Assembly (NCBI GenBank): GCA_964484385.1
Contig: CAZAFV010000009.1
Location: 8,147 to 72,146 of the forward strand
Source of the DNA: Poriferisodalis sp964484385
Lineage (GTDB): Bacteria > Actinomycetota > Acidimicrobiia > Acidimicrobiales > Poriferisodalaceae
Direction of reading: 5' to 3'
Length of the DNA stretch: 64,000 nucleotides
Position 1 is the stretch's first letter, and each line of letters begins with the position of its first letter. Shown here piece after piece: positions 14,366 to 21,131 of this stretch. A program made the position numbers and the translations under genes. Under the pieces are notes generated by a model that did not search any database, was not told the origin of the DNA, and was given only the letters and a program-made list of their open reading frames with translations.

Positions 14366-15955
14366 GTGACCGCCGTCGAGACAGCCGAGGGTTCTGCAGT
14401 CCACTTGGACTCAGCGCGCGGCTGGGTGACCGCGTGCGGGGCCGCGATTGTCGTCATGGCCGGCTTCGGCAGCATCTACAGCTTCACTGCATTCGCCAAC
14501 GACATGGCCACCGAGTTCGACACCGGTCTGGGTCCGATCTCGATCGTGTTCGGCATCACGGTGTTCCTCTACTTCGGCAGCGCATTGGTGTCGGGCCGCC
14601 TGTACGACCGCTTCGGCATCGTGCCGCTGCTGATCGTCGGCGGCGTGCTGTTCGTCGGCGGGCTGGTGGCGACCTCGCAAGTGACGGTGCTGTGGCACGG
14701 CTATGTGCTGTATGGCGTCGGGCTCGGCTTCGGCGGCGGGCTGTTCAATGCGCCGCTGTTCGCCCTGACGGCGATGTGGTTCGACAAGCACCGGGCCATG
14801 GCCCAGGGCATCGTGGCGACCGGTTCGGGCCTCGGGACGATGATCTATGTCCCGTTCGCGCAGCGGCTGCTCGCCGAATACGGCTGGCGTGTCGGCATGC
14901 GCTGGTTGGCGGTGATCGCTGCGGTGATTCTCGTGTTCGGGCTGCTCGTCATTCGGCAGCCGCCGCGAGTGCATGTCGGCAGCCCCCGCCGTCACCTCTC
15001 CTTGGTGGTACGGACTGCAACGTTCTGGCAGATGGGAACCGCCGGCATCTTGTTCACGATCGCCGTGATCGGCACCATCGGGCTCATCATCCCGTTCTCC
15101 ATCGACGACGGCGTCGCCGAGCTGGCGGCGGGAGGGCTCGTGTTCGTCGTCGGCCTGTCGAGCATCGTGGGCCGGCTTGCGCTGACAAGCTTGGCGAGGC
15201 CGCTGGGGTCGATCCGCTTGCTCAAGATCGCCTTCGGTGGATTGCCGGTGGCCTACGCCATCTGGTTCATCACCACGCGGGTCGATGCGCCCGGCACCAA
15301 GTACGGGCTGCTGGTGGCATTCGCTGCGGTGCTCGGCGTTTCCTATGGCGGCTTCGTGGCCCTCCTGGGCGATGTCACGGCCTACCTGTTCGGTCTGGCG
15401 AACATCGGTGCGGTGGTCGGCATCTTCTTCTTCTTTTCCGGTACTGGCGCATTGATCGGTCCGCCATTGCTCGGCTTCACTCACGACGCGAGCGGCGGCG
15501 TTTCGGTGCCGATCTTCATGGTCGGTGTCATTGCGTTGGCGGGTGTCTTTGTGCTCCTGCCGATGACTCGTTTTCCGTTGGCACTGCCGACCTACATCGG
15601 GCCTGGCGGGCAGCCGTCACCCACGTCTCCGCCGGCTGCTGCGCCACCGCGGCCGCTTGCACCGGTGCGGCTGCCGGGCACAGTGCCCGCTCCGGCGACG
15701 GCCGGTGTCGCGGCCAGCACCGCGGCCAGAACCGTGCAGCGACTGCCGGTGACAGCCGGAGCGACCACACCATCGCCGACTCCCACGGCGATCTCGACAG
15801 TCCCGGCGGTCCCGACCGTGCCGAGGGTGCGGCCGCTTGACGATGGCCTCGTGTCGGCAATGTCACAGCCGCGCTCCGCTGCCCTGCAAGATGCGCCGCC
15901 CGAGGTGTTCTGGCCTGTTGCCGATGAGGCTGTCTCTCCGAACGGACAGTCATGA
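14366..15955 (+). CDS. MFS transporter of the OFA/monocarboxylate type with a long low-complexity C-terminal tail
   Basis: A 529-residue membrane carrier. About twelve hydrophobic helices can be drawn over residues 15-400, and the loop 2-3 signature SGRLYDRFGIVPLL plus the family-like NAPLFALTAMWFDKHRAMAQGI in helix 4-5 place it near oxalate/formate and monocarboxylate carriers. The substrate is not predictable. After the last helix (about residue 405) a tail of some 125 residues rich in Pro, Ala and Thr follows (GGQPSPTSPPAAAPPRPLAP and so on), which is unusual for MFS proteins and probably cytosolic and disordered. The start is GTG at 14366; no clear ribosome site. The thioesterase gene follows 28 bases later. 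Confidence 0.85.
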   Translation: MTAVETAEGSAVHLDSARGWVTACGAAIVVMAGFGSIYSFTAFANDMATEFDTGLGPISIVFGITVFLYFGSALVSGRLYDRFGIVPLLIVGGVLFVGGLVATSQVTVLWHGYVLYGVGLGFGGGLFNAPLFALTAMWFDKHRAMAQGIVATGSGLGTMIYVPFAQRLLAEYGWRVGMRWLAVIAAVILVFGLLVIRQPPRVHVGSPRRHLSLVVRTATFWQMGTAGILFTIAVIGTIGLIIPFSIDDGVAELAAGGLVFVVGLSSIVGRLALTSLARPLGSIRLLKIAFGGLPVAYAIWFITTRVDAPGTKYGLLVAFAAVLGVSYGGFVALLGDVTAYLFGLANIGAVVGIFFFFSGTGALIGPPLLGFTHDASGGVSVPIFMVGVIALAGVFVLLPMTRFPLALPTYIGPGGQPSPTSPPAAAPPRPLAPVRLPGTVPAPATAGVAASTAARTVQRLPVTAGATTPSPTPTAISTVPAVPTVPRVRPLDDGLVSAMSQPRSAALQDAPPEVFWPVADEAVSPNGQS

Positions 15956-15983
15956 GAACAGGCAGCAATGAGCAGGGACAGCC

Positions 15984-16532
15984 ATGAGCGCTGAGCCGCT
16001 GGAACCGCAGCCGACCGACGCTGTGTCCCGAGCTCCGGTCCCGGTGCTGGCTGGCTCTGTGCAGGAGGGGTGGATCGATTACAACGGCCACCTCAACGCT
16101 GGCTATTACCTGGTGGCGTTCGACGACGCCATCGCACCCTGGATGGACTACATCGGCATGGGCACCGCACATCGTGAAGTGCGTGACATCACGACGTTCT
16201 CCGCGGAGAACCACATCACCTACGTGCGAGAGATCGGGCCCGATGAGCCGTATGTGATCTCGGTGCAGCTGCTGGGCTTCGACCGCAAGCGGGTGCACGC
16301 TTTCCAGACGATGACCCAGACCCGCGATGGCTACCTCGTGGCGACATGCGAGGTCATGTCGCTGCACATCGACGGGCCGACTCGGCGCGTAGGGCTGATG
16401 GCCGACGAGCCCTACCGGCGGCTCGCCAAGATCTGGGAGGCACATCAGCATCTGCCACTGCCGCCCCAGGTCGGTCACGTGATCAGCATCCGGCCCTCAG
16501 ACGAGGCCTCGCTGCACCCCGACCTCGCCTGA
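15984..16532 (+). CDS. Hotdog-fold acyl-CoA thioesterase family protein
   Basis: A 182-residue single hotdog domain. EGWIDYNGHLNAGYYLVAFD (residues 30-49) contains the Asp-x-Asn-Gly-His motif of 4HBT-type thioesterases, with Asp32 region as likely catalytic residue, and HITYVREI plus DRKRVHAFQTM are the following strands. This subtype resembles the betainyl-CoA thioesterase domain of carnitine dehydrogenase loci. A CdhC-like BKACE enzyme lies 4 kb away, so a role in carnitine or betaine breakdown is possible but only inferred. The gene follows the MFS carrier closely and could share its transcript; AGGGACAGCC before the ATG is a fair ribosome site. Confidence 0.8.
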   Translation: MSAEPLEPQPTDAVSRAPVPVLAGSVQEGWIDYNGHLNAGYYLVAFDDAIAPWMDYIGMGTAHREVRDITTFSAENHITYVREIGPDEPYVISVQLLGFDRKRVHAFQTMTQTRDGYLVATCEVMSLHIDGPTRRVGLMADEPYRRLAKIWEAHQHLPLPPQVGHVISIRPSDEASLHPDLA

Positions 16533-16640
16533 GGCGCGCACACGACTGAAGCAGCGGCATCGCGAGGAGTGTGCTGGCATCTGCCTCGTCGTGCCGCTCA
16601 GCCTCGGTGCGGCCCGCGGCGCCGTGACTATGTTGCGGCC

Positions 16641-17414
16641 GTGGAGATCTTCGGTGTGGTCAACGCCTCTCCGGACTCGAAGGCCGACTTCTCGGTGGTT
16701 CAAGGCTGCGCCGAAGCTGCCGCCCGGGGGGCAGAGCTGCTCGCCGAAGGCGCCGACCACTTCGACCTCGGCGGCGAAGGTTCCACGCCTGGCAGCGACG
16801 AGGTCAGCCCCGACGACGAGTGGCGGCGGGTCGAAGGGCCGCTGCGCGGGCTGCTGTCGCTGGGCGCCGAAGTCGCGATCGACACCCGCAAGCCCGAAGT
16901 TGCGCGCCGAGCCCTCGACGCCGGCGCGACGGTGCTGAATGCGGGCGACGCATTGCAGTCACCCGAGATGGTCGAGCTCGCCGCCGAGCACGAGGTCACC
17001 GTGGTGCTGCCGTTCATGCTGGGACGCGACTTCCGAAGCGTCCGCGATGTGCGCGGTGACCCGGTGACGGTCATGGTCGAGTGGTTCGCCTCGCGCATCG
17101 AGCGCCTGCGCGAGGCGGGAGTGACGCAGCAGCTCCTGCTCGACTGCGGCGTCGGCTTCGGCCCGCACGACATGGACTGGCCCGAACGAGCGGCGTACCA
17201 GCACGCCATCTACAGCGGCCTGGGCGAGCTGCGCCGCTTCGACCTGCCCCTGTACGTGCCGGTGCCTTGGCTGCAGACACCCGACCGCCTCGAACTGCTC
17301 GACCTAGCGCTCTCCCAGGAACCCGACTACGTACGAGCCCACCGCCCCGCCCAAGTCCGCAAGCACCACGCCGCCCTCAGCGCGGCGAGTGCTGAGATCG
17401 TGTCGACGGATTAG
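16641..17414 (+). CDS. Dihydropteroate synthase-like (pterin-binding) protein, divergent
   Basis: A 257-residue TIM-barrel protein. IFGVVNASPDSKADFS at the N-terminus matches the FolP element GVLNVTPDSFSDGG, DLGGEGSTPGSDEVSPDDE matches the GGESTRPG region, and AIDTRKPEVARRALDAGATVLN matches the SVDTYKAEVA strand. The C-terminal YVRAHRPAQVRKH keeps an Arg-x-His. However, the loop that normally reads G-x-SRK is replaced by YVPVPWLQTPDR, so true folate synthesis is doubtful; DHPS-like proteins without this loop have other, mostly unknown pterin roles. The GTG at 16641 is used because it directly precedes the first barrel strand. Upstream bases 16533-16640 hold nothing recognisable. Confidence 0.7.
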   Translation: MEIFGVVNASPDSKADFSVVQGCAEAAARGAELLAEGADHFDLGGEGSTPGSDEVSPDDEWRRVEGPLRGLLSLGAEVAIDTRKPEVARRALDAGATVLNAGDALQSPEMVELAAEHEVTVVLPFMLGRDFRSVRDVRGDPVTVMVEWFASRIERLREAGVTQQLLLDCGVGFGPHDMDWPERAAYQHAIYSGLGELRRFDLPLYVPVPWLQTPDRLELLDLALSQEPDYVRAHRPAQVRKHHAALSAASAEIVSTD

Positions 17415-17442
17415 CCCGACGGTTGAGCTGCCTTTGGGTGGT

Positions 17443-19788
17443 TCAGCCGGCGACGGGTTCTAGGGCTACCCGGACGTGCTTGTGGTGCGGGGTGAGTGAC
17501 AGCCAGTCGCGGTCTTCGATGTCGGTGAGCTCGTTGACGGCCACGCCGTGGATCTTGTGCTCGCCGTCCTCGTCGGGATACTCGGTGCCGAACCCGTGGG
17601 GAAGCGTCACGTGGCCGGCCATGACCGTGTCGGTGACCTCCGCAGGTGCTTCGGCCTCGCCCCGCTTGGAGACGATGCGCACCCGGTCGCCGTCCACCAC
17701 GCCGAGCGTGGTGGCGTCGTCGGGGTTGATCCGCAGAGAGCCGGCCTTGTCCTTCTTGCGCCACTCGGGATCACGGATCACGTCGTTGGCGTTGGACGAC
17801 CGGCGCTCGCCCGCCGAGAGCACGAACGGGAAGCGATCCTGGCCGATGGCCGGTTCCTCGTCGGCCAGCGACCGAAACTCGTCCTCGAGCTCCTCGATGT
17901 ACAGGTGGATCTTGCCGTCGGGGTGCGCGATGCGGTCCCACGTCTGGGAGTACTCGCTGACGCTGTAGATCATTCCCGACGGCGAGTCGACGAGCTTGTC
18001 GAACAGGTTGCTGGCCAGCTCCAGCCCCTCACCCTCGACGCCCGCAGCCCGCACCTCGTCGGGGTAGCGCATCGAAGCCTGCATCGCAGAGCCGAACATG
18101 ATCGCCGCCGGCGCCATGTTGCCCAGCGTCGGCCCGAGCGAGTCGTACAGAACGACCGGCAGCTTGGCCCCCACATCGGGATCGGAGGTCGACGCCTGCC
18201 CGAGCGCCTCGATGAAGGCATCACGACCCTGCTGCGCCGCATCGGCCAGCCCGTCGGTGCCCGCGGGACGTCCGCCCATCGCGGCCACCAGCCGGCTGTG
18301 GATCTCGGCCTCGGGCAGCGACTCGCCCAGTGGCTCGAGGATCGGGTGGCGCACCTGGAAGTAGTTCGCAGGCATCTCGCCGGCGAAGAACGTCGCCTCT
18401 GGCTTCTCGTACTGCGAGCAGGCCGGCAGTACGTAGTCGGCCGCCCGAGCCGTCTCGGTCATCGCCACGTCGATCACCACCAGGCACTCCAGCTTGGCGA
18501 AGGCCTCGCGGAACCGCTTCGAGTCGGGCAGCGTGTGCAGCGGGTTCGCCGACTCCACGATCATCCCCCGGAAGCGGTTCGGATGATCGGTGTCGATGCA
18601 GTCGGGGATGGCCGCGCAGGCGACGAGGCCCGAGAGCATGGCGTTGCCGGTGACGGGGTCGGTCTCGCCCTCGCCAGAGTGGCCGCAGATCGGAGCAAGG
18701 CGCAGCGGCAGGTTCATGCCCCCCGGCTTGGCGAAGTTGCCGGTCACCAGGTACAGCAGCCGCTGCAGCCAGCTGTTCAGCGTGGAGTGGGGCGCCATCT
18801 CGATGCCGAGGTCTTCCTCGGTGGACAGCGACTTCGCCGTGCCCATCGTGCGTGCGGCGGCACGCAGCTCAGCTTCGTCGATGCTGCACTTGCGAGCGCA
18901 GTCGGCGATGTCGGCGCTCGAGATCAGGTCGCGCAGCTCATCCCAGCCGGTGCACTGCTCCGCGAGGAACTGCTCGTCGGTCAGCCCCTCCTCGACCATG
19001 ATCGCCAGCAGCGCCGCCAAGGCCCACGCATCGGTGCCGGGGCGCACCCGCAGGTGATGATCGGCCATCGCCGCCGTCTCGGACACCCTCGGGTCCATCA
19101 CCACGAGCGTGCGCTCGTCGTCGTTGCGGATCTTGTTGAGCTCGTTGCGCGACTCGGGGAAACCATGGCTCTGCCAGGGGTTCTTGCCGATGAACACCGC
19201 GCAGTCGGTGTGCTCGAAGTCGCCCATGGCGCCGAGGTTCTGCCTGCCGAACATCTTGCCCTGCGCCCAGAACATGCCGGTCTTCTCCTGCGCCAGCGCA
19301 TTCGAGCGGTACTTGACGCCCAGGGTCTGCAGCACGCCACGCGCATAGGCACCGGGGAAATGGTTGCCCTGCCCGCCGCCGCCGTAGTACAGGATCTTGT
19401 CGCCGCCGACCGAGTCACGGATGCCGGTCAGGCGCTCGGCGACCTCGGCGATCGCAACGTCCCACGACACCGCTTCGAGGGTGCCGTCCTTCTTGCGACG
19501 CAGCGGGCTGCTGATGCGGTCGCGCCCGTTCTGGTAGTAGTCGATCCGCAGGGCCTTCTCGCAGGTGTAGCCCTTCGAGGCGGGGTGCTCCTTGTCGCCG
19601 CGCACTCGCGTGATCTTGCGACCATCCAGACGCACCTCGATGCCGCAGTTGTTGGAACACAGCACGCAGGCGGTCTTGTGCCAGACCTTGGTGGGGTCTT
19701 CTTCGGCACCGTTCGACGTGGCAGTTTCTGCTTGTGTGCCAGCGCGCTTGGCGCGGAGCGCGGCGAGTCGGGCGTTGGCATCGGACAT
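17443..19788 (-). CDS. Molybdopterin-dependent oxidoreductase (formate dehydrogenase-like large subunit)
   Basis: A 781-residue member of the DMSO reductase superfamily. A [4Fe-4S] site is formed by Cys41, Cys44, Cys48 and Cys76 (CVLCSNNCG and KGYTCEK). NGRDRISSPLRRKKDG and GGGGQGNHFPGAYARG lead into the molybdopterin domain, ADYVLPACSQYEKPEATFF is the third conserved block, and the C-terminal molydop-binding domain contains INPDDATTLGVVDGDRVRI. At the place where formate dehydrogenases carry Sec or Cys the sequence is NALAQEKTGMFWAQGKMFG, without either, so formate is unlikely as substrate. No Tat signal is seen; the enzyme is probably cytosolic. A ferredoxin gene is divergent on the other side of a 185-base space and could be the electron partner. 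Confidence 0.88.
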   Translation of the reverse strand: MSDANARLAALRAKRAGTQAETATSNGAEEDPTKVWHKTACVLCSNNCGIEVRLDGRKITRVRGDKEHPASKGYTCEKALRIDYYQNGRDRISSPLRRKKDGTLEAVSWDVAIAEVAERLTGIRDSVGGDKILYYGGGGQGNHFPGAYARGVLQTLGVKYRSNALAQEKTGMFWAQGKMFGRQNLGAMGDFEHTDCAVFIGKNPWQSHGFPESRNELNKIRNDDERTLVVMDPRVSETAAMADHHLRVRPGTDAWALAALLAIMVEEGLTDEQFLAEQCTGWDELRDLISSADIADCARKCSIDEAELRAAARTMGTAKSLSTEEDLGIEMAPHSTLNSWLQRLLYLVTGNFAKPGGMNLPLRLAPICGHSGEGETDPVTGNAMLSGLVACAAIPDCIDTDHPNRFRGMIVESANPLHTLPDSKRFREAFAKLECLVVIDVAMTETARAADYVLPACSQYEKPEATFFAGEMPANYFQVRHPILEPLGESLPEAEIHSRLVAAMGGRPAGTDGLADAAQQGRDAFIEALGQASTSDPDVGAKLPVVLYDSLGPTLGNMAPAAIMFGSAMQASMRYPDEVRAAGVEGEGLELASNLFDKLVDSPSGMIYSVSEYSQTWDRIAHPDGKIHLYIEELEDEFRSLADEEPAIGQDRFPFVLSAGERRSSNANDVIRDPEWRKKDKAGSLRINPDDATTLGVVDGDRVRIVSKRGEAEAPAEVTDTVMAGHVTLPHGFGTEYPDEDGEHKIHGVAVNELTDIEDRDWLSLTPHHKHVRVALEPVAG

Positions 19789-19973
19789 GGTGTTTCCTCG
19801 GCGACAGGAGGCGTGGACACGACAAGGCTACGGCGCAGCAGGGTCCGCTGCCGGACTTGCAATGACACCTTGCTCGCCGGGCCAAGCGCACATCCGCGCT
19901 AGCTTCAGGCCATCTGGGGCACCGCCGCGCCCCGCCGATGCTCGGCCCCAGCGGCCTGCAGGAAGGAACACTC

Positions 19974-20168
19974 GTGCGGATCAGTGTGGATGCCGACAAG
20001 TGCCAAGGTCACAACCGCTGCTACTCGCTCGCGCCGGAGCTGTTCGACGTCGACGACTACGGCTACGCCACTGCGGCCGGCGACGGCGAGGTGCCCGCAG
20101 GCATGGAAGACAAGGCTCGTCTGGCTGCGGCGAACTGCCCCGAATACGCGGTATTGATCGAGGAATAA
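19974..20168 (+). CDS. Small ferredoxin of the [3Fe-4S]/modified [4Fe-4S] type
   Basis: A 64-residue ferredoxin. ISVDADKCQGHNRC gives Cys10-x2-His13-x2-Cys16, and AANCPEYAV gives Cys55, the ligand spacing of actinobacterial ferredoxins that often serve cytochromes P450. His in place of the second cysteine means a [3Fe-4S] cluster or a His-ligated [4Fe-4S] cluster. AGGAAGGA at 19960-19967 is a strong ribosome site 7 bases before the GTG, and decides this start over an upstream ATG. No P450 is nearby; the divergent molybdopterin oxidoreductase is the likeliest redox partner by position. Confidence 0.88.
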   Translation: MRISVDADKCQGHNRCYSLAPELFDVDDYGYATAAGDGEVPAGMEDKARLAAANCPEYAVLIEE

Positions 20169-20170
20169 CC

Positions 20171-20196
20171 CCGCCGACGCGCCCCGTGCGCGGCGG
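20171..20196. terminator. Hairpin between converging ferredoxin and BKACE genes
   Basis: CCGC-cga-CGCGC, loop CCCGT, GCGCG-GCGG: a 5-bp G+C stem extended by four more pairs across a 3-base bulge. It occupies most of the 36 bases between two converging genes and could end both transcripts. There is no U run. Confidence 0.45.
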
Positions 20197-20204
20197 CACG
20201 TACC

Positions 20205-21092
20205 TCAGCGCCGCTTCAGCTCGAGCTTGTCGCGGACTTCTTCGGGGCCGATGACCCGGTAGTTCATGGCCTCAAGGATCTGCTTCGCCCGGGCAGTCAG
20301 ATCAGCGTTCGTCGCCAGCCGCCCGCGTTCGAGGTACAGGTTGTCCTCGAGCCCGACCCGGACGTTGCCGCCTGCCACCGCTGCCAGGGCCACATACGGA
20401 AGCTGGTCGCGTCCCAGTGCGAACGCCGAGAACGTCCAGTCGTCGGGCACGTTGTTGACCATCGCCATGAACGTGTTCAGGTCCGGCGGCGCGCCCCAGC
20501 GGATGCCCATGCACAGCTGCACCATGACCGGTGCTCCGATGACTCCGGCTTCGACCAGCGCTCTGGCCTCCCAGAGCTGGCCGGTGTCGAAGGCCTCGAT
20601 CTCAGGGCGCACGCCGAGCGCCTGGATCTGGCGGGCCATCTCCATGAGCGTGTCGTGCGTGTTGGTGGCCACATAGTTGCCTTCGCCGAAGTTCATCGTG
20701 CCGCAGTCGAGCGTGCAGATCTCCGGCAGCAGCTCGCGAACGTGGGCGAGACGCTCGGTGGCGCCTGCCATGTCGGATCGCACCGGGTCAGGCGGCAGCG
20801 GCTGCTCCACTGACCCGATCACGAAGTCGCCGCCCATGCCGGCTGTGAGGTTCAGCACGACATCTGTGCTCGATGCCCGCACGCGCTCCACCACCTCGCG
20901 GTAACAGTCGACGTCGCGGCCTGCGTCGCCGGTGATCGGGTCGCGCACGTGCACATGGCAGATCGCAGCGCCTGCCTGGGCAGCGTCGATCACGTTCTGG
21001 GCGATGTCGGCAGGCGTGTATGGCACCTTGTCGGACTTGCCGACAGTGTCACCAGCACCGCTCACAGCACAGGTGATGAAGACGTCAGGCAT
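20205..21092 (-). CDS. BKACE family enzyme (3-keto-5-aminohexanoate cleavage type, CdhC-like)
   Basis: A 295-residue TIM-barrel zinc enzyme that condenses a beta-keto acid with acetyl-CoA and splits it into a CoA ester and acetoacetate. MPDVFITCAVSGAGDTVGKS at the N-terminus, the zinc pair in CHVHVRDP and the late GLEDNLYLERG are family marks. DCGTMNFGEGNYVATNT and the VSGAGDTVGKSD loop resemble CdhC, the 3-dehydrocarnitine:acetyl-CoA enzyme of carnitine breakdown, more than lysine-fermentation Kce. The substrate is an inference. The ATG at 21092 is preferred over an open extension. The gene converges on the ferredoxin and follows the CoxL-like gene by 39 bases on the same strand. Confidence 0.85.
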   Translation of the reverse strand: MPDVFITCAVSGAGDTVGKSDKVPYTPADIAQNVIDAAQAGAAICHVHVRDPITGDAGRDVDCYREVVERVRASSTDVVLNLTAGMGGDFVIGSVEQPLPPDPVRSDMAGATERLAHVRELLPEICTLDCGTMNFGEGNYVATNTHDTLMEMARQIQALGVRPEIEAFDTGQLWEARALVEAGVIGAPVMVQLCMGIRWGAPPDLNTFMAMVNNVPDDWTFSAFALGRDQLPYVALAAVAGGNVRVGLEDNLYLERGRLATNADLTARAKQILEAMNYRVIGPEEVRDKLELKRR

Positions 21093-21131
21093 CGCAAATT
21101 GTCTCACAGCCCGCCCGGCTGACCGGCCTGC

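Noticed and set aside
17548..19902. 784-codon frame antisense to the molybdopterin oxidoreductase
   Set aside because: Mirror of a real gene in G+C-rich DNA; no recognisable motif. The same holds for the long mirrors at 12344-14260, 25953-27077, 58352-60019 and 61663-62982.
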